This document shows positions 26,600-35,270 of a DNA stretch of 64,000 nt, piece by piece (the stretch's first letter is position 1; each line of letters opens with the position of its first letter). A program made the position numbers and the translations under genes. The stretch comes from Paraburkholderia franconis (GTDB lineage Bacteria; Pseudomonadota; Gammaproteobacteria; Burkholderiales; Burkholderiaceae): NCBI RefSeq assembly GCF_009362735.1, contig NZ_WHNP01000005.1, positions 1 through 64,000 of the forward strand, given 5' to 3'. Under the pieces are notes generated by a model. The model was not told the DNA's origin and did not search any database. It worked only from the letters and a program-made list of their open reading frames with translations.

Positions 26600-27154
26600 A
26601 TGACCAACCGTCTGCCCTCTTTCGACGCCAGCCACGCGTCGTCCGAACAGAAAGCCGTGCTGGATGAAATCCTGTCGGGGCCGCGCGGCAATCTGAACGG
26701 TCCGTTCCTCGGCTGGATTCATAGCCCGGAATTCGCGCAGCACGCGCAGCGCCTCGGCGCATTCTGCCGCTACAAGACGGGCCTGCCGCTGCGTCTGTCG
26801 GAACTGGCGATCCTCGTGACGGCGTCGCGCTGGCAGGCGCAGGCCGAGTGGTTCATCCACTATCCGATCGCCATCGACGCAGGCGTGCGCGCCGAAGACG
26901 CCGAGGCGATCCGGCAAGGCCGCGTCCCGTCATTCGCCGATGCCGACGACGCGCTCATCTATGCGTTCACGACTGAGCTATACGACGCGAAGCGCGTGTC
27001 GGACGCGACGTATGCGAAGGCCGTCGAGCGCTTCGGTCATGAAACGACGATCAACCTCGTCGGGTTGCTCGGCTATTACGCGCTGGTCGCAATGACGCTC
27101 AACGTGTTCGACATGCGCGCACAAGGGCAGGACTCACTGCCGTTCCCCGAATGA
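26600..27154 (+). CDS. Carboxymuconolactone decarboxylase (CMD/AhpD-like) family protein
   Basis: 184 residues, ATG 26600, 33 bases after the aminotransferase. CMD signature region: LPLRLSELAILVTASRWQAQAEWFIHYPIAIDAGV and a C-terminal helical repeat (HETTINLVGLLGYYALVAMTLNVF). The AhpD-type CxxC redox pair is absent; the only cysteine is in AFCRYKTG, so a thiol-peroxidase role is unlikely and a non-redox lactone or aldol-type activity is more plausible. Third gene of the C45 operon and followed by a strong terminator, so it closes the transcription unit. Confidence 0.88.
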   Translation: MTNRLPSFDASHASSEQKAVLDEILSGPRGNLNGPFLGWIHSPEFAQHAQRLGAFCRYKTGLPLRLSELAILVTASRWQAQAEWFIHYPIAIDAGVRAEDAEAIRQGRVPSFADADDALIYAFTTELYDAKRVSDATYAKAVERFGHETTINLVGLLGYYALVAMTLNVFDMRAQGQDSLPFPE

Positions 27155-27202
27155 GCGCGACGCCTCAATAGCAACTCGCAACGAACCGTATCGAACGAAA
27201 AA

Positions 27203-27235
27203 GGCCCCGGCTGACGTTTCAGGTCAGCCGGGGCC
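27203..27235 (+). terminator. Rho-independent-type terminator closing the C45 operon
   Basis: Perfect 13-bp stem GGCCCCGGCTGAC (27203-27215) / GTCAGCCGGGGCC (27223-27235) with a 7-nt loop; the A-run on the left (27198-27202) also makes it usable from the other strand, where the DUF4148 gene ends. Confidence 0.88.
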
Positions 27236-27313
27236 TTCGTCCATCTGGCGGCGCATGAACCATCGCGTGCCGCCGCGTCACGTCGTTGCGCCTGCTTTGC
27301 ACTGGGTTTGCGC

Positions 27314-27607
27314 TTAGTTGCCGCGGAACGTCGAGAAGATGCGTTGCTCGACGCTCGGACGCGAACCCGATTGCGACGAGCCAGCCGTCACGCCGCCGAC
27401 TTCCGACGACTGCGCCGACGCGCCATATTGCGGCTTGGCCTTCGGATACGACACGTCGTTCTGGTCGAGCGTGCCGTTTTGCTGCGCGGCGACCAGCTCG
27501 GCTTGAACCTGTGCACGCGTCACAGGGCCATTGGCTTGCTGCGCGAACGAGACGGCGGGGACGATCAGCGCCGATGCGACGACGACTGCGGAAAGAAGCG
27601 ATTTCAT
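27314..27607 (-). CDS. DUF4148 domain secreted protein
   Basis: 97 residues. Signal peptide MKSLLSAVVVASALIVPAVS followed by FAQ, with probable cleavage after Ala22. The mature part has the DUF4148 pattern QANGPVTRAQVQAELVAAQQNG followed by a YPK motif and a Ser/Gly-rich tail. GGAGG upstream of the ATG at 27607 supports the start. These small periplasmic proteins are abundant in Burkholderiales and have no known function; some are induced by stress. Confidence 0.9.
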   Translation of the reverse strand: MKSLLSAVVVASALIVPAVSFAQQANGPVTRAQVQAELVAAQQNGTLDQNDVSYPKAKPQYGASAQSSEVGGVTAGSSQSGSRPSVEQRIFSTFRGN

Positions 27608-27958
27608 AGTGACCTCCGGGAACATTGTTGATGAGTTCGGTTGAAATGCTGTGTTCCGAACCGTTGAACCCAGTGTATTTCCGCGGAGGTGATGAAAAAA
27701 GCGCCTGTTTGGATAAATATTCTTGCTGCCACTGAGATAATCCGCGCGCCGTACCGCTTTCGAGGCGCTGCGGTGCGCTTCACGGCAGCGCCACGGATAT
27801 CCGCCTATGATGAAGCTTCGGTCCACGCCTAAAGCCCACGCTGTCGGCGCGGCGCGCGTGACCGGTGCCTGGGGCCGCGGGATTCGGGCGAGACCGTCGC
27901 GGCAGGCATCGTGGCTGGAGACGCGCTGCACGAAGCGGGCATGAGATGGGAGAGTCTG

Positions 27959-28384
27959 ATGAAGCGCAAGGCATCGGCAGTCTGGCAGGGCGGTCTGCAG
28001 GACGGCAAGGGTTCGATCTCAACCGATAGCGGTGTCCTCAAGGACACGCAGTATTCGTTCTCGACGCGCTTCGAAAACGGCATCGGCACGAATCCCGAAG
28101 AGCTGATCGCGGCGGCACATGCGGGATGCTTTTCGATGGCGTTGTCGGCGGAACTCGGCAAGGCGAATATCAAACCCGAGCGTATCGCCACCACGGCGAC
28201 GGTCACGCTCGACAAGGACGGCGGCGGCTTCGCGGTGACGGCTTCGCATCTCGACGTCGTCGTGAAGATTCCGGGTGGCGACAAGGCCGCGTTCGACAAG
28301 GCGGCCGCGGATGCCAAGGCGGGTTGCCCGATCTCGAAGGTATTGAACGCGACAATCACGATGGACGCGAAGCTCGAAACCTGA
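27959..28384 (+). CDS. osmC: OsmC-family peroxiredoxin
   Basis: 141 residues from ATG 27959, with GGGAGAG upstream; an upstream in-frame ATG at 27911 is less likely. KRKASAVWQGGLQDGKGSIST at the N-terminus and the two redox cysteines at 57 (AAHAGCFSMAL) and 123 (DAKAGCPISKVLN) are diagnostic of OsmC, which reduces organic hydroperoxides during osmotic and stationary-phase stress. Single gene in its own unit. Confidence 0.93.
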   Translation: MKRKASAVWQGGLQDGKGSISTDSGVLKDTQYSFSTRFENGIGTNPEELIAAAHAGCFSMALSAELGKANIKPERIATTATVTLDKDGGGFAVTASHLDVVVKIPGGDKAAFDKAAADAKAGCPISKVLNATITMDAKLET

Positions 28385-28526
28385 GCCTTCGCGGCACGCA
28401 ACGCAGCGCTTTTTCGCGTGAAAGCCGCTGCGCGCCACCTGCTTGCCCGCTTCGCGCGTGCGTGCCAGTCCTGCGTGCGCGAAGCGGCTTACCCGCGGTT
28501 TCTGTTCAGCCCTCGACGGAGCGGCC

Positions 28527-29372
28527 ATGACATCACAGGCAGACAAGGCGCGCGCATTTCGCGCGCTGCACGAGGCGAGCGATCCGTTCGTCATTCCCAA
28601 TCCGTGGGACATTGGTTCCGCGCGTCTGCTGGAAGCGCTCGGCTTCAAGTCGCTCGCGACGACGAGCGCGGGTTACGCGTTTTCGCGCGGTGTGCCGGAT
28701 AACGCAGTGGGCCGCGAGCAGATGATCCAGCATCTCGCCGATCTCGCGCCGGCGACGAATCTGCCCGTCAGCGCGGACCTCGAAAACGGCTTCGGCGACG
28801 CGCCGGAAGACGCCGCCGAGACGATCCGCCAGGCGGCAGCGGCGGGTGTCGTGGGCGGTTCGATCGAAGATGCGACGGGCCGCGCCAGCGATCCCATTTA
28901 CGCACACGACCTCGCCGTCGAGCGCGTGCGCGCTGCCGTCGAAGTGGCGCGCGCTCTGCCGTTTCCGTTCATGCTGACGGCGCGCGCGGAAAACCACCTC
29001 GTGGGCCGCCCCGATCTCGCGGACACGATTCGCCGCCTGCAAGCCTTCCAGGAAGCGGGGGCCGATGTGCTCTACGCGCCAGGCCTTAAGACGCGCGAGG
29101 ACATCACCGCCGTGGTCAGTTCCGTCGACCGGCCCGTCAACGTGTTGATGGGCATGGCGGGCATGCCGTTTACCGTCGAAGAGCTCGCGCAGATGGGCGT
29201 GAAGCGGATCAGCGTGGGCGGTGCGCTCGCGCGCGCGGCGCTGGGCGCGATGCTGCGTGCGGCGAAGGAAATGCTCGAGCGCGGCACCTTCACGTATACC
29301 AGCGAAGCGGCGACGATGAAGGAGATTACCGATCTGTTCGCTTCCGTGCGAAAGCCCGATCGAGCCGGATGA
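28527..29372 (+). CDS. Isocitrate lyase / PEP phosphonomutase superfamily protein
   Basis: 281 residues from ATG 28527 (GGAG upstream). TIM-barrel of the ICL/PEPM superfamily: FVIPNPWDIGSARLLEALGFKSLATTSAG, VSADLENGFGD (Mg-binding Asp/Glu), GGSIEDATG, LTARAENHLVGRPD and a substrate-loop region. The KKCGH motif of true isocitrate lyase is lacking, so it belongs with the oxaloacetate-decarboxylase/carboxyvinyl-carboxyphosphonate-type lyases, such as the widespread YfbB-like group. Reaction unknown; it would break a C-C or C-P bond of a 2-oxo acid. Confidence 0.86.
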   Translation: MTSQADKARAFRALHEASDPFVIPNPWDIGSARLLEALGFKSLATTSAGYAFSRGVPDNAVGREQMIQHLADLAPATNLPVSADLENGFGDAPEDAAETIRQAAAAGVVGGSIEDATGRASDPIYAHDLAVERVRAAVEVARALPFPFMLTARAENHLVGRPDLADTIRRLQAFQEAGADVLYAPGLKTREDITAVVSSVDRPVNVLMGMAGMPFTVEELAQMGVKRISVGGALARAALGAMLRAAKEMLERGTFTYTSEAATMKEITDLFASVRKPDRAG

Positions 29373-29409
29373 CAGGATTGAAGCCACGCCCGCCGCGTGG
29401 TTTTGCCTT

Positions 29410-29434
29410 GAATTCTTGAATGTCCAGTCATAAA
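29410..29434. promoter_or_regulatory. Probable TetR operator, regulator copy
   Basis: GAATTCTTGAATGTCCAGTC followed by ATAAA; it agrees at 20 of 25 positions with the element at 30101-30125 in front of the pump gene. Located just before the TetR start codon, so it fits autoregulation. Confidence 0.7.
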
Positions 29435-29443
29435 CTGGCCTGC

Positions 29444-30088
29444 ATGAGCGATAACACTGTATCCCGCCGCACGTCTGGCGCCGCCAGGAACGCCAGGCCC
29501 GACGCCGTCAGCGCGCGCGGCCGTCCACGCGAATTCGACACCGACACGGTGCTTGCCGAGGCGAGCAAGGTGTTCTGGCGCCAAGGCTTTCACGCAACGT
29601 CCGTCGACGATCTCTGCAACGCGACGGGCGTGCTGCGCGGCAGCCTGTACGGCGTATTCGGCGACAAGCACGGCATCATGATGGCGGCGCTCGACCATTA
29701 CGCGGACAAGGCCATTGCCGGTCTCGTCGAGCGGCTGAACGCGAACGTGCCGCCCGACGTGGCCGTGCGGAACGCGCTGCTGCACCACGCGCGCATCTCG
29801 TCGACGCTCACGGGCTGCTTCATTACGAACAGCACGCTCGAATTGCAGCCCGAAGACGAGGCGCTGCACGCGAAAATCCGCGCGATCCAGCGGCGCGTCG
29901 TCACGCTGCTTGCGGCAGCCGTCATTCGCGGACAGGCTGCGGGCGTGTTCAATGGCGATCTCGACGAAAAGACGGTCGCCGATTTCCTGCTGTGCATGAC
30001 GCAAGGCCTGCGCGTGCTGGGCAAATGCAAGCGCAAGGAAGACGAACTGAAAGCAATCGTCGACATTGCGATGCGCGCGCTGACCTGA
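29444..30088 (+). CDS. TetR/AcrR-family transcriptional repressor
   Basis: About 214 residues from ATG 29444; the ATG at 29420 lies inside the operator. N-terminal HTH (GRPREFDTDTVLAEASKVFWRQGFHATSVDDLCNATGVLRGSLYGVFGDKHGI) is a textbook TetR domain; the C-terminal ~130 residues form the ligand-binding helical domain with no recognisable ligand. It is followed at 33 bases by an MFS pump in the same direction, and the same 25-bp element precedes both genes, so it most likely represses the pump and itself until a drug or metabolite binds. Confidence 0.92.
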   Translation: MSDNTVSRRTSGAARNARPDAVSARGRPREFDTDTVLAEASKVFWRQGFHATSVDDLCNATGVLRGSLYGVFGDKHGIMMAALDHYADKAIAGLVERLNANVPPDVAVRNALLHHARISSTLTGCFITNSTLELQPEDEALHAKIRAIQRRVVTLLAAAVIRGQAAGVFNGDLDEKTVADFLLCMTQGLRVLGKCKRKEDELKAIVDIAMRALT

Positions 30089-30100
30089 AATTTTTTTACC

Positions 30101-30125
30101 GAATTTTTGAACGATCAGTCATGAA
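30101..30125. promoter_or_regulatory. Probable TetR operator, pump copy
   Basis: GAATTTTTGAACGATCAGTC then ATGAA; the transporter's ATG (30121) falls inside the site, so bound repressor would block translation-start DNA. Twenty of 25 bases match the copy before the TetR gene; the core TGAACGATCAGTCA is TetR-site-like. Confidence 0.7.
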
Positions 30126-31617
30126 TCAGACATGCATGAAGAGATCCGGTGCGAGCCAGCACGCCGGAAATGCCGTATCGCATGCCGATGCGCAGGTACA
30201 TGAGCGCTTCGAACGGCAGGGACTCGCACTGACGGTGCTCTTCGTCGGCGCGTTTCTCGCGCCGCTCGACTATTTCATCGTCAATCTCGCGCTGCCCGCG
30301 ATCCACACGGGCCTGAACGCGACCGACGCGCAGTTGCAGCTGATCGTCTCCGCGTATGCATCGGCGTATGCGGTGCTGTTGATCACGGGCGGCCGCCTCG
30401 GCGATCTGTTCGGCAGGCGGCGCATGTTCATGACGGGCATGGCGGGCTTCGTCGTCGCGTCGGCGCTGTGCGGCTTTGCGCCCAACGGGCACGTGCTCGT
30501 GATCGCGCGCATCGTGCAGGGCATGGCCGCGTCCGTGATGGCGCCGCAGGTGCTGGCCACCGTGCGCGCCGTCGTGCCGCTTCATCAGCAGACGCGCGTG
30601 ATGGGCTTCTACGGTTTCGTGTTCGGGCTTGCATCGATCGTCGGGCAACTGGGCGGCGGCGCGCTGATTACTTATCAGCCGTTCGGTCTCGACTGGCGCG
30701 CGATCTTTCTGATTAACATTCCCGTCGGCCTGCTGGCGTTCGTCGGCGCGTGGAAGTTCGTGCCGGAGAATCAGCCCGAGACGCGCGACAGCGTCGATCT
30801 GAAGGGCGTGGCGTTGCTGTCGCTGGTGCTGATCCTGTTGATCTATCCGATGACGCATGGACGCGAAGCCGGCTGGCCGTGGTGGACCTTCGCGATGTTC
30901 GCGCTTGCCGTGCCCGCGCTTGCCGCGTTCGTCGCCACCGAGCGGCAGGTCGAGCGCAAGGGTGGCAGCCCGCTCGTCGATCTGCAACTGTTCCGCAACC
31001 CCGCGTTCTCGACGGGGCTCGTGATTGCGTTCCTGTTCTATTGCAACAGCGCGTTCTTTCTCACGTATGGCATCTATCTGCAGACGGGCTTGCACAGGAC
31101 GCCGCTGCAATCCGGCATCGCGATCATGCCGTTCGCGGTCGGCTTCGTCGCCGGGCCGCTGACGTCGCCCGTCGTCGTGAAGCGCATCGGCGCGCATGTG
31201 CTGACGCTCGGCTTTGGGATGATGGCCGTCGGCTTCTCGTTGACCGGCTGGGCCGCGACGCACGCGGCGCTCGGCACGCTGTTCTATGGCGGACTGGTGT
31301 TCGCGGGTGTCGGCCAGGGGCTCGTGCTGCCGTCGATCATGCGCATCGTGCTCGGCGAAGTCGCGCCGGCGAAGGCGGGACTCGCATCGGGCGTCGTCAC
31401 GTCGACGCTTCAGATCGGCTCTGCGTTCGGCACGGCTGCGATCAGCGGCGCATTCTTCGGTGCGCTGTCCGCGCAGGCTTCGGCGGCGGGTTATGCGTAT
31501 GCGTTCCAGCGCAGCCTCGCGATCAACGCGGTGCTGATGGTGGTCTGCATCGTCCTCAGCGTGACGCTTGTCCGGCATCAGCAAGTCGCTCATCGGCGCG
31601 CGATAAAGGTCGCCTAA
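30121..31617 (+). CDS. MFS transporter, DHA2-type multidrug/efflux pump
   Basis: 498 residues from ATG 30121 (30136 is an alternative ATG). TM1 FVGAFLAPLDYFIVNLALPA, GGRLGDLFGRRRMFMTG (motif A), ARIVQGMAASVMAPQVLATV and FLINIPVGLLAFVG are DHA2 features; about 14 hydrophobic segments. Proton-driven exporter in the inner membrane. Regulated by the upstream TetR protein through a shared operator. The substrate is unknown; the pairing suggests a plant- or soil-derived toxicant or antibiotic. Confidence 0.9.
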   Translation: MNQTCMKRSGASQHAGNAVSHADAQVHERFERQGLALTVLFVGAFLAPLDYFIVNLALPAIHTGLNATDAQLQLIVSAYASAYAVLLITGGRLGDLFGRRRMFMTGMAGFVVASALCGFAPNGHVLVIARIVQGMAASVMAPQVLATVRAVVPLHQQTRVMGFYGFVFGLASIVGQLGGGALITYQPFGLDWRAIFLINIPVGLLAFVGAWKFVPENQPETRDSVDLKGVALLSLVLILLIYPMTHGREAGWPWWTFAMFALAVPALAAFVATERQVERKGGSPLVDLQLFRNPAFSTGLVIAFLFYCNSAFFLTYGIYLQTGLHRTPLQSGIAIMPFAVGFVAGPLTSPVVVKRIGAHVLTLGFGMMAVGFSLTGWAATHAALGTLFYGGLVFAGVGQGLVLPSIMRIVLGEVAPAKAGLASGVVTSTLQIGSAFGTAAISGAFFGALSAQASAAGYAYAFQRSLAINAVLMVVCIVLSVTLVRHQQVAHRRAIKVA

Positions 31618-32215
31618 AGACTGCTGCAAGCCGTTTTAGACAGCGCTTGAAAGCCCGCTTAGGGAAAATCCCGAGTCGCCGGATAATTCCGCATATTTGT
31701 ATTGGCGCCGAACAAAAGCGCGTTGAAATATCAACTGATATCGTTTTCGGCGCGTACAGTCATACCATTTAGCATCGTCGCATGGCGCATTGCAACCGAT
31801 TTTCCCGTTCAGCAGTGATGCGATTATTTACTGGTGGCGCCGATTTTCTCCGGCATCAATCCTTTTAATCCGCGTTAACGTGGAGAAAGCGCGGAGAATG
31901 TCATGGTTATGACAGGTGGTGGTCGGGCGTATTTACACTTACCCGGCACGATCGGTCTAAACTGCCTGCCAAAACCTGCTGCGCAACAGCATTCGGCCTT
32001 CTGCCACAGTCGATTTGGACACTAAACAACAATGAACGAACGTTCGGGATATAAGCCGCGCTATTGCGAATTGGCTGAAAACGCTTCCAGGAAAAAATAC
32101 TTGATCCCGAAATATTCAATTGTTAATCTTCGTCCACTCTTATTAATTCGTTGGACGGCGGTGCGTTTATCGCAGTGAATTTTCAGCCAGCCTAATGCTT
32201 ATATCGGGGACATCC
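31618..32215. other. Intergenic region, about 600 bases, no gene seen
   Basis: Low-GC stretch relative to its surroundings, with A/T-rich blocks around 31660-31880 and 32030-32160. Several short ORFs occur, but none has a ribosome site and a natural composition. It presumably carries the promoter and leader of the DUF2158 gene at 32216. Confidence 0.5.
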
Positions 32216-32500
32216 ATGCTGACTGCTACTTACACTTACGACGCATTTGATACGACACAAGCAGCGCAATTCAATGTCGGCGACGTGGTGACGCTCAAGA
32301 CGGGCGGCTCGCGCATGACGGTGACGTATATTGGACCGGTCGCAGGGGAAGCGGGGGAACGGCTCGTCTGCCAATGGTTCGACGAGCAGGGCGAACTGCG
32401 TCAGGAAACTTTCGCGCAGGATAACGTGCGGCGCCAGCCGCGCTCGATTCCCGCGGGATCGGTGCATCAGCACAAGTTCATCAGCGTCGTGATGCGTTGA
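32216..32500 (+). CDS. DUF2158 (YodC-like) small protein
   Basis: 94 residues from ATG 32216, with GGGGA upstream. The sequence FNVGDVVTLKTGGSRMTVTYIG followed by CQWFDEQGELRQETFAQDNVR is the YodC/DUF2158 pattern, a small beta-barrel domain with a KOW-like 'GDVVxLKSGG' start. In E. coli YodC is of unknown function. Single gene with a long lower-GC upstream region; may be osmotically or stress regulated, which is a guess. Confidence 0.85.
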   Translation: MLTATYTYDAFDTTQAAQFNVGDVVTLKTGGSRMTVTYIGPVAGEAGERLVCQWFDEQGELRQETFAQDNVRRQPRSIPAGSVHQHKFISVVMR

Positions 32501-32546
32501 AAACGAAGGCGCGCCCGAGCGGCGCGTCTTGCATTCACTCTCTACC

Positions 32547-32572
32547 TGTGCCGGGCCTTCGCGCCCGGCACA
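32547..32572. terminator. Bidirectional hairpin between DUF2158 gene and LysE exporter
   Basis: Perfect 10-bp stem TGTGCCGGGC (32547-32556) / GCCCGGCACA (32563-32572), 6-nt loop, between two convergent genes. Confidence 0.8.
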
Positions 32573-32591
32573 TTTCGTTAACGCTCCTTCA

Positions 32592-33224
32592 TCAACGCCG
32601 CGCTTGCGTCGCCATTCTCACGGCGAGGCCCGCGAGCACCGTGCCCATCAGCCAGCGCTGAATGACGAGCCATGTCGGCTTGCGCGTGAGAAACCCGGCA
32701 ATCGATCCAGCGGTAATCGCGACGGTCGAATTCACTGAAATGCTCAACACGATCTGAATAGCGCCGAATATCAGTGACTGTCCGAGCACGCTGCCTTGCT
32801 GCGGATCGATGAACTGCGGCAGCAGCGACAGATACAGCACCGCGATCTTCGGGTTCAGCAGATTCGTGACGAAGCCCATCGTGAAGAGCTTGCGCGGGCT
32901 GTCGGCGGGCAACTCGCGCACCTGGAACGGCGAGCGGCCGCCCGGCTTCACGGTTTGCCACGCGAGATACAGCAGATACAACGCGCCGCCGAAACGCAGC
33001 GCGTCATACGCGAACGGTACCGCGAGCAGCAGCGCCGTGATGCCGAATGCCGCGCAGAACATATAGAACACGAAGCCGAGCGCGACGCCGCCGAGCGAAA
33101 TCAGACCGGCCGTGCGGCCCTGGCTGATCGAGCGCGAGACCAGATAGATCATGTTGGGCCCCGGCGTGAGCGCCATGCCGAGCGCGACGAGGGCGAATGC
33201 GAGCAGATGCGTGGTTTGAGGCAT
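32592..33224 (-). CDS. LysE/RhtB-family amino-acid exporter
   Basis: 210 residues from ATG 33224. MPQTTHLLAFALVALGMALTPGPNMIYLVSRSISQGRTAGLISLGGVALG contains the LysE-family signature (TPGPNM), followed by about five further membrane segments, including LLNPKIAVLYLSLLPQFID. Inner-membrane efflux of amino acids or homoserine-type compounds, driven by proton or sodium exchange. A long upstream in-frame extension to 33431 exists but has no ribosome site and untypical composition, so it was not used. Confidence 0.9.
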   Translation of the reverse strand: MPQTTHLLAFALVALGMALTPGPNMIYLVSRSISQGRTAGLISLGGVALGFVFYMFCAAFGITALLLAVPFAYDALRFGGALYLLYLAWQTVKPGGRSPFQVRELPADSPRKLFTMGFVTNLLNPKIAVLYLSLLPQFIDPQQGSVLGQSLIFGAIQIVLSISVNSTVAITAGSIAGFLTRKPTWLVIQRWLMGTVLAGLAVRMATQARR

Positions 33225-33545
33225 TGCATGGGCTCCCGTGTATGGAAAGAGCGGAAAGAGCGATCGACGGATCGCGACAAGAGGCCCAGGCGCGCGGCGG
33301 AACGCGAGCGTGCTCGCGGTTCGCGTTCCCCGGTGGTGGTCCACCTCGAGCGCCAGTTGCGCGAACGGTTCATTGTTGCGCGCGAGGCGAGCGCATGCCA
33401 GAGACAGAATCGGCGCTGCTTGTCGATACACTTGGGCGCGCGAGCGCGGCAGTTTGCAGCCGCGTGTATGTGATGCGCTCGCCGTTTTCTCGCAGACGCG
33501 TCGATCCGTAGCGAACGCCGTTCGTCAACCCGCAGTCAACCACGC

Positions 33546-34706
33546 TCAACCGCGTAGCGGCCGGAAGAAACGCCGGATTTCTTCGGCAAGCAGCGCGGGC
33601 TCTTCCATCGCGGCGAAATGCCCGCCGCGCGGCATGTCGGAGAACTGCGTGACGTTGAACACGCGCTCGATCCACGAGCGCGGCGGCTGGCTGATTTCTT
33701 TCGGAAAGCGCGCAAAGCCGAGCGGCGTCGTTGCGCGCTGGCCGGGCTCGAAGCGCAAGGGCCGCGCGCGCGTTTCCGCATAGAGCCGCACCGACGAGCC
33801 GATGGTCTGCGTGTGCCAGTACAGCGACAGGTCGGTCAGCAGCTGATCCTTCGAAAACGCGCGCTCGATATCGCCATTGCAATCGCTCCACGCGCGGAAT
33901 TTCTCGACGATCCATGCGGCCAGGCCCACAGGCGAGTCGTTCAATGCGAATGCGAGCGTCTGCGGTTTCGTGCCGTGCATGTGCGCGTACGCGCCTTCGG
34001 CATCGGCCCATGTGGCTTTGGCTGCGAGAAAGTCCTGCTCTTCCGGTGTGACGGGCGGATCGCTTGCGCTCAGGCCCGGTGCGTACGAACTCGGCAGAAA
34101 ATTGAGGTGAATGCCGTCGACGTGCTGCGCATGGTTCGCGGCCAACGCCATCGATACGGCCGCGCCCAGATCGCCGCCTTGCGCGCCGAAGCGCGCGTAG
34201 CCGAGGCTGCGCATCAGTTCGGCCCACAGGTCTGCGATCGCGAACACCGACATGCCGGGCTTCGACGGACGCTCGGAAAAACCGTAGCCGGGCATCGACG
34301 GCACGACGACGTCGAATGCGTCGGCTGGGTCCGCGCCCACGGATGCCGGATCGCACAAATGCGGCAGCAGCTCGATGAACTCGACGAACGAACCGGGCCA
34401 TCCATGCGTGATGACGAGCGGATAGGGCTTCGGACCGATGCCGCGCCGATGCAGAAAATGCACGTCGAGCCCGCCGACGCGCGCAATGAACTGCGGCTCG
34501 CGGTTGAGCCGCGCTTCCATCGCGCGCCAGTCATATGTGTTTGCCCAGTAGTCGACGAGTTCGCGCAGATAGCGCGGATCGGTACCGAGCGCCCACGGCG
34601 GAGTGTCGAATGCATCGGGCCAGCGCGTTTGCGTGAGGCGCGCGTTGAGCGCCGCAAGCTCTGCATCGGGAATCGCAATCTGGAACGGTGTGATCTGCAT
34701 CGGCAT
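33546..34706 (-). CDS. Epoxide hydrolase (EHN + alpha/beta-hydrolase)
   Basis: 386 residues. EHN cap at the N-terminus (FQIAIPDAELAALNARLTQTRWPD), then HGWPGSFVEF (oxyanion HGxP), GAQGGDLGAAVSMALA with the nucleophilic Asp, and the C-terminal GGHFAAMEEP with the catalytic His. These are marks of the microsomal-type epoxide hydrolase family, which opens epoxides to diols through a covalent ester. Tyr residues in the lid region (RLYAETRARP) could polarise the epoxide. No signal peptide. The following minus-strand gene is unrelated. Confidence 0.92.
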   Translation of the reverse strand: MPMQITPFQIAIPDAELAALNARLTQTRWPDAFDTPPWALGTDPRYLRELVDYWANTYDWRAMEARLNREPQFIARVGGLDVHFLHRRGIGPKPYPLVITHGWPGSFVEFIELLPHLCDPASVGADPADAFDVVVPSMPGYGFSERPSKPGMSVFAIADLWAELMRSLGYARFGAQGGDLGAAVSMALAANHAQHVDGIHLNFLPSSYAPGLSASDPPVTPEEQDFLAAKATWADAEGAYAHMHGTKPQTLAFALNDSPVGLAAWIVEKFRAWSDCNGDIERAFSKDQLLTDLSLYWHTQTIGSSVRLYAETRARPLRFEPGQRATTPLGFARFPKEISQPPRSWIERVFNVTQFSDMPRGGHFAAMEEPALLAEEIRRFFRPLRG

Positions 34707-34757
34707 GACTCCGGCATGATTCGTTTTCGTGCAAGCGGTTCACGGTTCAGGTGAGCG

Positions 34758-35066
34758 TCACTTTGTTGAACGGTCGCGCGACTCGCGCATCTGCACACGC
34801 TCGCCGAGCATCTTCGTGAAGGTCCGCATGCTGATGACGCGCCGCGAGCGCACCACTTCGCCTTCGAGATTGACGGGCGGATTCGGCTGAAATGCCCAGT
34901 AGAGCGCGATCAGCCAGCCAAATACGGTCCAGCCCATGCACGCATTGAAGAGCGCAATGGTCAGCACGTCATGGCGCTTGCGGCGATCGGCGACGATGGA
35001 CGGCAGGAAGTACAGACCCAGCGCGACCACGGCCGCGACGCCTTGAACCACGATGTTGTAGCTCAT
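34758..35066 (-). CDS. Superinfection-immunity-type small membrane protein
   Basis: 102 residues from ATG 35066 with GGGAGG upstream. One or two membrane helices in a characteristic order: VAAVVALGLYFLPSIVADRRKRHD followed by IALFNACMGWTVFGWLIALYWAF, which is the Imm_superinfect (PF14373) pattern named after T4 Imm. Chromosomal copies are widespread and their function is unproven; phage defence is only a name. Basic C-terminal tail (RTFTKMLGERVQMRESRDRS). Confidence 0.75.
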   Translation of the reverse strand: MSYNIVVQGVAAVVALGLYFLPSIVADRRKRHDVLTIALFNACMGWTVFGWLIALYWAFQPNPPVNLEGEVVRSRRVISMRTFTKMLGERVQMRESRDRSTK

Positions 35067-35270
35067 CGAGGGCCTCCCAGGCGCGTCGTAGTTATGCGTG
35101 CATTGTCGCGCGAATGCGCGACGTGCGCACGCCGCGTGGAAAGCGCCCTGCAAGCCTGCGCCAGACAGCAATCGGGCGCTGTGCCGCAGCGTCGTCACGG
35201 ATCGGATGAATTCGGCGATGCGGGCGCCAGGGGCTTATCATGTGCGTTTCGACTGCCCCGGATTGCCATC

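Noticed and set aside
31907..32119. 70-residue minus-strand ORF in the low-GC gap
   Set aside because: No ribosome site, no domain, and a random-looking composition.
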